A DNA stretch of 64,000 bases, taken from positions 2,046,001-2,110,000 of the forward strand of contig JAUTDP010000004.1 of NCBI GenBank assembly GCA_033439795.1. The letters are read 5' to 3'. A program made the position numbers and the translations under genes. The DNA comes from Sordaria brevicollis (taxonomy: Eukaryota; Ascomycota; Sordariomycetes; Sordariales; Sordariaceae). The notes below the pieces were generated by a model. It searched no databases, was not told the DNA's origin, and saw only the letters and a program-made list of their open reading frames with translations. Numbering within the stretch: position 1 is the first letter of the stretch; the number at the start of each line of letters is the position of its first letter. Below are positions 23,051 through 31,557 of the stretch, one piece after another.

Positions 23051-23953
23051 TCAAACCTGCGGCGCTGTCCAAGTGACCGTCGTCTTCTCCTTCCTCTGCC
23101 TCTTCCTCCTCATAATCCGTCTTAGAAACCTCCTTACCGCTCTCTTGGCCGTTCTCGGAAACTTCTTCACCCTCCTCGACAGTCTGGAAGAAGTCGACCT
23201 GCCCGACCTGTGCGACCTCTTGGACGAGACCGTAGTGCTGGTATGAACCCGCTTGTTGGTCACACCCGGAATTGGCAGGCCGCTCTGGGTACCAGCGGTA
23301 AAACCGGCAGAGACTGTGCCGTCGAGACCGGTGTTGCCTTCCAGCCCGGTGTTGCTGTGGATGGCGCAGAGGGGGTGGGGGCCGTGAGAGGCTGAGATGG
23401 GCTTGTGCCCGTTTGTGGTTTGGGGAGTGGGTGCGTCGGAGGCAATGGTGGAAGGGGTGGAAGAGCCGGAGGGAGAGGTCTCGATAATGTGAGAGGGGTC
23501 CTCAAAGGGGTTGGTCATGTTTATGTTGCTAGTGGAGGAAGCGACGGGGCGGGATGGGGCGGTGGAGAAGGTGGCTGTTGAGGTTGTGGAGGGTTTGTGG
23601 GAGAGTAGTTTGTTGCTGCTGTTTAGGAGGTGGTGAGGGTGTTTGTGGTCCATGTTGTTAGGGCAGTAGGAAGAGGATGAGGGTTGCTGTTGGTCGTACT
23701 CGTCAGGGACCACGTGGTCGTCGGTGTGGAGGTTGAGGTTCTTCATGAGGCTGGTGCGAGCAGCGCTACTTGTGCCCGCGTGATGGTTTTGTGTACCAGA
23801 ACCGGATGAAATGACGAGAGGCTCAGCGTCTGAAGGTTGTCTCTGGAGAGGAGGGGAACGACGAGGGAACATGAGTCGCTTGCGGAGTTGATCCTCTTCT
23901 TCAGGAGTCAGCTCGTCGGTGTCTCTTTGCAAGATGCGGGTGGGCTGTGACAT
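23051..23953 (-). CDS. Unknown protein with strongly basic C-terminus
   Basis: Minus-strand frame of 300 aa, ATG at 23953-23951. I do not recognise a family. The N-terminus (MSQPTRILQRDTDELTPEEE) is charged and helical, the middle is Ser/Thr/Pro/His-rich and disordered, and the last 60 residues are a dense Arg/Lys helix (VKKFPRTAKRAVRRFLRRIM) before a TVTWTAP end. The tail could bind nucleic acid or acidic membranes. The frame is open over its whole length and the opposite strand has no comparable frame, which supports it being real. Intronless; no neighbour suggests a role. Confidence 0.6.
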   Translation of the reverse strand: MSQPTRILQRDTDELTPEEEDQLRKRLMFPRRSPPLQRQPSDAEPLVISSGSGTQNHHAGTSSAARTSLMKNLNLHTDDHVVPDEYDQQQPSSSSYCPNNMDHKHPHHLLNSSNKLLSHKPSTTSTATFSTAPSRPVASSTSNINMTNPFEDPSHIIETSPSGSSTPSTIASDAPTPQTTNGHKPISASHGPHPLCAIHSNTGLEGNTGLDGTVSAGFTAGTQSGLPIPGVTNKRVHTSTTVSSKRSHRSGRSTSSRLSRRVKKFPRTAKRAVRRFLRRIMRRKRQRKEKTTVTWTAPQV

Positions 23954-25431
23954 GATGACTGGTTAGATGACAAATGGCTGGACTCGGGGGTTAGAGACAT
24001 ACAGCTATGGGCTAGGAGAAACTCGGGCGTACTGAGGAATGTTGAAGCGTATAGATGGTCGATTTATCGATAATCAGGCATGAAGTGGCGGTTATAGGAA
24101 GTTTGATAAGTAAGCTTGGTGAAGTTGAGAGGAGTGGTTGAGAGGAGATGATGGATGGAGGGGCAAAAGAGATGTTCATCCAGATCTAGCACATCAGCTC
24201 GGAGTTGGGCCAGACAAGTCGACGAGAGAAGGACGATGGGCATGATGGTGCCAACTTGGGCAACAGCCGTCCTTCGTACCTTCCCCATGCCGGCATTTTC
24301 CTATTTGTCGGGCCCGAGTTCGATCGCCATCAGAAAAGAAGGGAAGGTTCACAGGGAAAGATAGGTCTATATGGAAGGCGCGTGCTAGAAAGAGGGAACT
24401 AGTATCAAGGGGCGGAAGGTACATCTTGAAATACAGGCAAGTCATCGTCCGATGGGAGATTTTGCTCCGACCATCACCGCGCCCTTCCTCAATCATCAAC
24501 AAAGTCTTGGGGTTTGACACTTTCAGCTTTGCACACACATGAACTCGGCCCCCATCAATAATCCTTCCATCCACGTACAAGTCATACACGGTCACCCAAT
24601 CTCTTCCTTGGAGCTTAATCTAACCACACCGAACCCAACTCCACGTTTCTGATTCAATTGCAGATCACCAATCCACCGAGAGCAACGGAACCTGTTGATC
24701 TCCCACACCAAAAGCTCGACCTGCACGGCATCGACATTGTGCGATCTGAAACCGCTTCCACAGAAACGAAGAAAGTCAATGCATGGCACCGGGAAGCGAG
24801 AATACCATGGTGCGATGGAGGCATTGGACTCCGGACGGGCAGCCTATGAAAAGGGGCATGTGAAGCCTGGATCGGGATTGTGGGAGAAAGTCTAAAACGA
24901 CCACCAAATCGCCGTCCCCAGCCCTGTTTGCAGGGCCAGCCACACTTGCCAAGCACGCCCAGTTCCGCTATGGTTGACACCATCTCCTTCTTAAGCATGG
25001 CGCGCTTCTTCCTCCGCAGAGCTGATGCTGTTGATTGGGGGCCTTAAACGACCAAGCCGGGGTAAATTTGCTAGGGCTGACGACCCCTGGATATTTTGAG
25101 ATGAAGACTTGGCGCCTCGCTAGGAAAAGTAGAGATAAGGTGATGGCCTGCCGCCCTACGATCCTGCGATGCGTTCTGCGCTTCTTCTGTCTTGCTCTCC
25201 TCTTTCCGATCTCCCATCGAAGATCGTCAGCGATACCATACCGAGCTTTACCAAACACTGTGGAAGATCACTGCGAACCGAGGACCTGGACAGCATCATT
25301 TTCTTGACAACGCCGCCGCTTGACAGTTGGGCTCCAAACAGTACGCCAGCCCAGAACCCAGCCAAGGGGACAAGGCCAAAATAGCAGAGAGACAAAACCT
25401 CGAGCCGCTCAGAACAGCAAAAGTCGTCACA
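23954..25431. other. Divergent promoter region
   Basis: Lies between the start of the basic-tail protein (minus) and the Cys-rich membrane protein (plus). Several short ORFs on both strands show no family features. No repeats noted. Confidence 0.45.
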
Positions 25432-26760
25432 ATGGCATTGGCGGACAGAATCAACCTCGGGCCGCTGACCACGGTCTTCTCAGCACCTGCAGCATGCTCC
25501 ACCGCCATCATGGATAGCAACAAGCTCGGCTGGAGAAATCAGTTGTGTGTGGATGACGGGAAATCGATAACGGACAATAAAGAATGCTGGCCGGGAACAA
25601 GAAGAGGCTTCCATTCCCCGGGTCTCTACTGCCCGGAAGGATACACATCAGCTTGCACTGCGAGTGCTGTGGATGGTGTCACTTCGACCGGATGGAAGGC
25701 TCAATATCCGCTTGAAGATGGGGAGACCGCTATTGGGTGCTGCCCAACCGGATATCGGTGCGGTGACCTCGGGTCCCAGGGGCAAACATGTCTTCTCAGA
25801 TGGGGCACAACGTCCATGGAACAACCTACCGCAAAGTGCAAAAACGGGCAGTTGACGGACTTTGGCACAATGACATTCCCTGGCTCAAATCCTCAGATTT
25901 ACGCCGGCATGATCCAGATCAACTGGAAAGCCTCGGATCGGGACGAGTCTGCCACTACCACAACAACCTCGGCCAAGTCCTCGATCACCGCTTCCAACTC
26001 GGACTCTACATCCGGCTCCGCCTCCGCCAGCCGCAGTAGCCCCGATCTGGTCACAATCACCAGGACTGTCTCTGGGTCGCTCACTACTGAGACTCTTGAT
26101 GGCACCGCAGTAGAGAAACAGGAGGATAAGGAGGAGGACAAGCCAGCAATGGGTAAAGGAGCAGTTGCTGGCACCGTTGTTGGCGTAATGATCTTTATCC
26201 TTTTCTTCCCGGTGGGATGGCTGTTCAGGAGGAGAAAGCAAAAGAAGGATGCCGCTCAAGCTTCCCCAGAAGGCGGCGATGACAGCGACACAGGTGTTGA
26301 TCCCACGAGGTCTCTTGTGGGTATGGCTGGTGCCAAACCTCCGGGCTCGTCACCCGCTGAGAAATCTCATCCAGCCTATGCCGACTATCCAGTCCACGAA
26401 GCTCCTGGGGATACGTATGGCGGCGGGGTGTACTCGGTCACCCAACTCGACGACACCAAGGTCAAGGCCGAACTACCCATTCAACATGAGATTCACGAAG
26501 TTCCTGCCCCTGGCGCCACCAACCTTCCCGAGCTGCCTCACCACAACGCGATACACGAGGTCCACGTTCCGGGTGCCCATGCCACGCCAGAGTTGCCTAC
26601 TGAGCGACCGGCGTATGAAGTTGCTGGTGCTGTTCCAAGGGGTCCTGTTCATCACTCGGTCAATGATGCGCCTTGGTCACCAGTTGATCCTTTTGAGGTT
26701 TCAGCGACGCCGGTAGAGCCCAAAACACTGGGAACTGGGGCTGCGGGTGGAAGGGGATGA
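25432..26760 (+). CDS. Single-pass membrane protein with Cys-rich ectodomain
   Basis: 442 aa from the first true ATG at 25432; an in-frame extension upstream begins only with TTG. The first 165 residues hold many cysteines in a pattern common in Sordariomycete surface proteins (NLGPLTTVFSAPAACS, then CPEGYTSAC and a GCCPTGYRC motif). A Ser/Thr-rich stalk follows, then one transmembrane helix at about 243-265 (AVAGTVVGVMIFILFF) with RRRKQKK on the cytosolic side, and a Pro-rich tail with three spaced HEVP/HEVH/YEVA repeats. There is no obvious cleavable signal peptide, so the N-terminus would be exported by the membrane helix itself. This looks like a wall- or surface-sensing protein; the ligand is unknown. 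Confidence 0.72.
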   Translation: MALADRINLGPLTTVFSAPAACSTAIMDSNKLGWRNQLCVDDGKSITDNKECWPGTRRGFHSPGLYCPEGYTSACTASAVDGVTSTGWKAQYPLEDGETAIGCCPTGYRCGDLGSQGQTCLLRWGTTSMEQPTAKCKNGQLTDFGTMTFPGSNPQIYAGMIQINWKASDRDESATTTTTSAKSSITASNSDSTSGSASASRSSPDLVTITRTVSGSLTTETLDGTAVEKQEDKEEDKPAMGKGAVAGTVVGVMIFILFFPVGWLFRRRKQKKDAAQASPEGGDDSDTGVDPTRSLVGMAGAKPPGSSPAEKSHPAYADYPVHEAPGDTYGGGVYSVTQLDDTKVKAELPIQHEIHEVPAPGATNLPELPHHNAIHEVHVPGAHATPELPTERPAYEVAGAVPRGPVHHSVNDAPWSPVDPFEVSATPVEPKTLGTGAAGGRG

Positions 26761-27355
26761 AAGGAGAGTCGTTCTCTTGTTCTGTCAAAGTTGTTGCTTT
26801 GTCTTTCTGTTAGCATGAGCGTTTGATAAAGATGTACTGTGATTAATGGCATTAGATGTACCAGCTTGTAGTTGTGGGATGATAGTTTCTGCTGTAGATG
26901 ATCGTCAAATGTACATAAAGTTTCATTTCATATGCGTGAAATTCCGCTCGTCCCTTGGTTATCTTTTGGACACTCCGGCAATCCAATCGGTCCATCCTGT
27001 GCGTCGGACTACTAGAGCTCTGTTGGGCAAAGGTGACTTTCCCTTAGTCCTATGCACCTGATGTATTCTCATTCGAACATTACGTTGTAATACAAACATC
27101 CGGAAACTCTTGATGCCTTCTTGTTGGTAAACAATCACTACAAGGGTTAGGGTAAATGACATGGTGTCATGACAAACGCCGGCTAGCGCCGCATATCGGA
27201 GGGATCAGCTCGGCAACCCCTCATGCATCTCACATCGAGCCATCAGCTTTCACCGAACAACTCACCACCACGCAAATCATCCAAAGCCCAATCACCCTCA
27301 ATCAGAAGCTGTGTTAAATAAAATATCATTACCACAGAAAATCAAGAGCACAACC
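26761..27355. other. Intergenic region
   Basis: 3' end of the membrane protein and promoter of the Hri1 gene. Nothing else seen. Confidence 0.45.
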
Positions 27356-28300
27356 ATGGCCCCCGACCGCCAACCCGACATCTCCATCCGCCAATCCATC
27401 CGCTGGCTCCCCAACCCCTCCGGCGCCGAAAACCCTCCCGCATCAGAACCGACCTCAACCATAGTCCTCACCTCCCCCTCCGGGCGTTTCGTCGACCTAC
27501 GCATCCTCAAAGAAGACCCTTCTTCCGTCAACCACACCTCCATCTTCTCCACCCCCACTTCCACTCCTCCCACCCTCGGTCTTAACAGACTAGACTGGGC
27601 AATAGCCGGCTTCTCCTCTTACACCCCCACCCGTCCTACCATAGGCTACTACGGCCAGAAACTCATCTTGCCAGATGGTCGTACAATAAACGGGAGTTAT
27701 GCGGATTTGAAAAGTGGGAAGCAGCCATATACGAGGGGGAGGTGGACGCATTGGGTTGATTCTCGCATCTCCCACTCCTCTACCGATGATGAGGGGGGTG
27801 ATGATGCGGAGGCGGATGAGGGGGATATGTACAGGGTGCCGGAGGATGAGAAGTTGACGTTGGAAAGGGGGAGGATGGTGAACCCAGAGACGGGAAGGGA
27901 GGAGGGGTATGAGGAGGTTTGGGCTGATGGTTCGTCTGGTGAAGAAGGGGATGGGGATAAGGAGAAGAGGTGTGTGGTTTGGGAGGTGGATGTGGATGAT
28001 GAAGAGGGAAAGAAGAAGAGGGGGAGGGTGGTGAGGGTTGGGAGATGGGCGCAGGGGTTGTTGAGGAGGGGGAATGAGGTTGTTTGTGAGAGGTGGAAGT
28101 TGGGAGATGAAGGGGGGTGGAGGTTGGAGGTGAGGGTTGAGGGAGTGGTTGGTGGTGGGGATAGAAGTGGGATTGTTAGGCTGTTGGCGTTTCCAGAGGG
28201 GATGGTTGAGATGATTAAGGTGGGAGAGGAGGAAGGAGGGAAGAAGAAGGAAGTTGGGGATGTGGTTGAGGGGTGGAGGCTGGTGGAGTTGAGTTGTTGA
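27356..28300 (+). CDS. Hri1-like protein
   Basis: 314 aa, single exon, ATG at 27356 in ACAACCATGG context. The N-terminus ISIRQSIRWLP followed by TIVLTSPSGRFVDLRI, and later LDWAIAGFSS and HWVDSRI, matches the fungal Hri1 family, whose members are small double beta-barrel proteins. Yeast Hri1 interacts with Hrr25 and with the secretory pathway, and its biochemical role is unknown. The second half is unusually rich in Glu, Asp, Gly and Lys, and contains an acidic loop at about 145-205 longer than in yeast. The C-terminal part (about residues 200-310) still alternates hydrophobic strands. An upstream in-frame extension begins with a non-ATG codon. Confidence 0.8.
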   Translation: MAPDRQPDISIRQSIRWLPNPSGAENPPASEPTSTIVLTSPSGRFVDLRILKEDPSSVNHTSIFSTPTSTPPTLGLNRLDWAIAGFSSYTPTRPTIGYYGQKLILPDGRTINGSYADLKSGKQPYTRGRWTHWVDSRISHSSTDDEGGDDAEADEGDMYRVPEDEKLTLERGRMVNPETGREEGYEEVWADGSSGEEGDGDKEKRCVVWEVDVDDEEGKKKRGRVVRVGRWAQGLLRRGNEVVCERWKLGDEGGWRLEVRVEGVVGGGDRSGIVRLLAFPEGMVEMIKVGEEEGGKKKEVGDVVEGWRLVELSC

Positions 28301-28884
28301 AGAGCGGCCTTGTCTGCGTTGTGTCTTTATAGGGCGGTACTAAGCAAGCGTTGAAGGAAATTTTGGCAAAAATTCTCGTAGGTTGTCTTTCTTTTCTCAT
28401 GGCCTTCTCGTTTTAAGAATACCCTCCGAACTACGGTTCTAAGTACTATGCCGCAAGGAAGAACCGCAGGTCACGCCATACCACAAGCCATTGCACCACC
28501 TTTCTAAGGTCGAGGCTCAGTACAGTATCCCAGCAAAGTGCATTGCAGTTCCAAACATCATATCAAACATCAATCATATCACGGCAATAATGTCTGTCCG
28601 AAGAATCATCCACGATGGAGAAAGAAGAGGGGGTTAAACGCGCTAGTTACATGCAACCCAATACCTGCTTAGTAAGAATCCTCCTTCTCCAACTTCCCCT
28701 CCTTTCATGCATGCTATAACCACGGCACTCAGCAACGCCTCAACAACATCCTCAAACCACGACCAACAAACCCAAGCAGACCAGAGCCATAGCTTCAACT
28801 TCAACTTCAACGCCAATCTCAAGTCCAAGTTTCCACGTATAACAAGGCATTTCCGCAAAAAAACCACACACCCATCCACCCGCC
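28301..28884. other. Intergenic region
   Basis: Leader of the methyltransferase gene. It contains an open frame from an ATG at 28707, out of frame with the methyltransferase, that overlaps its start. This could act as an upstream ORF but has no domain. Confidence 0.4.
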
Positions 28885-29643
28885 ATGGCATCAACCACAG
28901 ACGCAACCCCCGGCATCGGCAACGCCCGCTTCAACACCGACGCCGCAAATTGGGACTCCAACCCCTCCATCCAACTCGCCACCTCCCTAGCATTCCAATC
29001 TTACCTCTCCCGCCTCCCCCCTCCCTCCGAACTTTCGTCTTTTAACGTCCTCGAAATCGGTTGCGGCACCGGTCTTTTGTCTCTCATGCTCGCTCCCCAC
29101 GTACGCTCCCTCACAGCCGTTGATGCGGCGGAGGGTATGATTGAGGTTTTGTCTTCCAAACTTGCCCCGGGTGGTGCACACGAAAAAGTCAAGAACGTCA
29201 GGCCGGTGGCGTACCTGTTGGAAGACCCGGAGGATCCTGTTATTAAGATCGATCCGGTGACTGGCCAACAATGGGAGGGAAAGTTCGACCTGGTGATCTC
29301 CCACCTCGTCCTCCACCACGTTGCCGACCTTCCTTCCCTCTTTCGCACCATATATGGGACTCTAAAGCCGGGTACGGGGAGGGTGATAACGACGGACTTT
29401 GAGAATTTCGGGCCGGAAGCGAGGAGGTTTCATCCGGAGGCAAAGATGGAAGGGGTTGAAAGACATGGGATTGTCCAGAAGGAGATGGAGGAGATTCTGA
29501 GGGGTGTAGGGTTTGAAGATGTGAAGGTTGAGAGGGGGTTTGTGTTGCAGAAGAGGGTGGAGAGTGAGCCGGGGAAGGGCGATATGGAAAGCGGGCCGGT
29601 GATGGAGTTTCCGTTTTTGGTTTGTGAAGGGAGGAGGGTATAA
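28885..29643 (+). CDS. Class I SAM-dependent methyltransferase
   Basis: 252 aa, one exon, ATG in CCGCCATGG context. Motif I is NVLEIGCGTGLLSLML at about residues 54-69. The acidic end of strand 2 (LTAVDAAEGMIEVL) and the post-strand-4 segment FDLVISHLVLHHV follow in order, and the fold ends with strands containing FEDVKVERGF and FPFLVCEGRR. This is the small-molecule (UbiE/UbiG-like) branch rather than a protein or RNA methyltransferase. The substrate cannot be read from the sequence. It probably acts in the cytosol; no transit peptide or membrane segment is seen. Confidence 0.85.
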   Translation: MASTTDATPGIGNARFNTDAANWDSNPSIQLATSLAFQSYLSRLPPPSELSSFNVLEIGCGTGLLSLMLAPHVRSLTAVDAAEGMIEVLSSKLAPGGAHEKVKNVRPVAYLLEDPEDPVIKIDPVTGQQWEGKFDLVISHLVLHHVADLPSLFRTIYGTLKPGTGRVITTDFENFGPEARRFHPEAKMEGVERHGIVQKEMEEILRGVGFEDVKVERGFVLQKRVESEPGKGDMESGPVMEFPFLVCEGRRV

Positions 29644-29875
29644 GTAAAGTGGTGTTAGGAAGCGGAGTGGTTCCTGGATTGCGACGTCGCAGTGTCAGTC
29701 TTGGATTTTTTAAATGGTGGTCCTGATGGGTTGTAACAAACCTTATTTCTCTCTTCACTTCGATGATTCTTGCTTCGACCGAAGCTATGTCGTCTTGCTG
29801 GCTTCTCGTGGTTCTGGATTCTCTAGTGTGAGTGACATTGTTCACTTTTTTCTTTCTGAGGGAACGGGGGGATCA

Positions 29876-30370
29876 TTACATCAAGAGGAACGTCAACTGG
29901 AGTGTGTTTAGATGCTGGAACTGTGTCTCGATGGCATCTACGGTACCCATTACTGCAAAGTTCTGGTCAGCTAACTTTCCCTCCAGCAATTGAAAGACAA
30001 GGGCATGTTTACTGTCAGGCCGATTATACCACCACAAATAGTGTTTTGAGCCATTCTTCTCGAGTTCGGCTTGTGCTTGTTCGAGATGACCCTTGATGCT
30101 TTCAATCGTCGCCCAAAGGCCTTTCTTGATTTCGCTTCCTTCCAAGTCGGAGTGCGCTTCTTTATAGAGTTTCTGGAAGTGGTCTTCTATCTGACTGATG
30201 TGGGTTGCTCTTGCTGTCAGTTTCGCATTCAAGTCTTTGACTTCTCTATCGGCGCTGTGGGCAATAGACAGAAAGGTGACAACAAGCGTGATAAATCCGA
30301 GGGTAAATGTCAACAGGCTTAGGATGTTGCTGGCAGTTGACAAAGGGCTATCGCCGTCGTTGTCTGGCAT
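29876..30370 (-). CDS. Small membrane/coiled-coil protein, copy A
   Basis: Minus strand, ATG at 30370-30368. The frame is open to 29876 (164 aa), but by comparison with its two paralogues I expect a 60-base intron at 29953-30012 (GTAAAC donor, GCTGAC branch site, TTTGCAG acceptor), which gives 144 aa. The N-terminus has an acidic lead (MPDNDGDSPLS) and one membrane helix (ASNILSLLTFTLGFITLVV), followed by coiled coil with many charged residues. The exon after the intron encodes VDAIETQFQHLNTLQL, equivalent to VDAHILLLQGIKLLQL in copy B and VDSRIMLLQGLNSMHL in copy C. The last Ser/Thr-rich exon of B and C is missing, so copy A ends early. Function unknown. It is transcribed away from the duplicated gene at 31558. 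Confidence 0.65.
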   Translation of the reverse strand: MPDNDGDSPLSTASNILSLLTFTLGFITLVVTFLSIAHSADREVKDLNAKLTARATHISQIEDHFQKLYKEAHSDLEGSEIKKGLWATIESIKGHLEQAQAELEKNGSKHYLWWYNRPDSKHALVFQLLEGKLADQNFAVMGTVDAIETQFQHLNTLQLTFLLM

Positions 30371-31030
30371 CTTATTTCTGGTATGATAAAAAGATGAGTA
30401 ACGGCGGTCGGGGGTTCGGTGAGTCTGGCTGTGCCGGAAAGATAAGCATTCGATGGTTAAGCCTTGTGAGGATCAGATAGACTAAGACCGCAGAGATGAC
30501 GTAGAAGTTGAAGGTCCAGAACTTTATGTGGCGCGCGCGAACGGTCACACAAGACTCAGACAGCCGGAGAGATGATGATAAGGGCAAAGTACTGAGGCAG
30601 GCAGGGTCAAGTATCGGTTGAGACCTATGTGCTCGAAGGCTCCCCGAAGACAGTTCCTTCACATCAGGCATCCAAGATGGAATTTAAAGCCACACTGTCA
30701 TGGTGGACTGAGCTGGATTGCCGGTGGTGGCATCCTTTGTGCTTACTGGGCGAATGATGCTCTCGAACGGCTGAGCTGAGGTAACACCAAGTCGTCCCCC
30801 ACCAGGACTTAAATCATGCATCTATTCGGACGTGCGGGGATGTTCCTCTCTCCAAATACCATCTCCCGATACCTGTCAAATCAAGACAGCAAACTATCTT
30901 CCGCATCTTTCACTTGAAATTCATTTTCGCCGGGACTAGAAGCGCCCTCTTCGACCCGATGCTTGTAATGGGCTACCACAATGTCAGACCGTGACGTAAC
31001 TAGCCCAGAGGAGAGAGAAAGAGAGAGAGT

Positions 31031-31316
31031 ATACCGCATCTACTCATTCGATAGGGAAATGACCTTCCCTCTTACAGTCTAGCATATCTCGTGCATATCG
31101 GGGAGTCACTTCAGAACTGGAGCGCTGACATGCCAAAGAAGTCTTAGCGAGCCACTCAAGACTTGACGAACAAGCTCAGATGCAAGTACTAGTGGCGGCT
31201 CAGGCGGATGGCAGGACAATGCAGCAGGTCTAAACTATAGCTGGCCTAGTTCTGCCCGATTACACTAGATTGTAAGAGGGAAGGTCATTTCCCTATCGAA
31301 TGAGCAGATGCGGTAT
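31031..31316. mobile_element. MITE-like element with 52-bp terminal inverted repeats
   Basis: The left arm 31031-31082 starts ATACCGCATCTACTCATTCG and the right arm 31265-31316 is its reverse complement with two mismatches in 52. The 182 bases between the arms hold no open frame of note. The bases flanking both ends are GT; if the arms are taken to begin at CCGCATC, the flanking dinucleotide is TA on both sides, as in Tc1/mariner-type MITEs. Non-autonomous DNA element by structure; superfamily unresolved. Confidence 0.85.
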
Positions 31317-31334
31317 GTGTGTATGGCATGCGGG

Positions 31335-31378
31335 CTATGCACATCAGCCTCAATACTACCCAATTGAGCGGTTCAGCC
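31335..31378 (+). promoter_or_regulatory. Conserved upstream block, first GGVN-domain gene
   Basis: Begins CTATGCACATCAGCCTCAAT and ends GAGCGGTTCAGCC. Nearly the same string occurs at 34581-34624 in front of the second paralogue. It lies about 180 bases before the ATG. It may be a promoter element or simply the remaining duplicated sequence. Confidence 0.5.
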
Positions 31379-31557
31379 ATGATTCTCGACACCCATTCCC
31401 GCGGAACAACCATCAATAAGGCTCGGTGGTAAGGAGTAGCTTGTCTACCTGACAAGCACTTATATCCTCTTCGGTGTCCAAGCCAACTCTAAGCCCATAA
31501 ACTGTCCACCGTAATGGATGAACTCTTCATCTGCACCACACCTCATCCAAACCCAAC

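Larger units (their letters stand above)
30371..31557. other. Divergent promoter region with MITE-like insert
   Basis: Between copy A of the membrane/coiled-coil family (minus) and the first GGVN-domain gene (plus). It holds the inverted-repeat element at 31031-31316, a GA run at about 31010-31030 and the conserved upstream block at 31335-31378. No coding frame. Confidence 0.6.

Noticed and set aside
31010..31030. GA-repeat next to the MITE as a possible regulatory GAGA site.
   Set aside because: Too short and simple to distinguish from ordinary microsatellite sequence.
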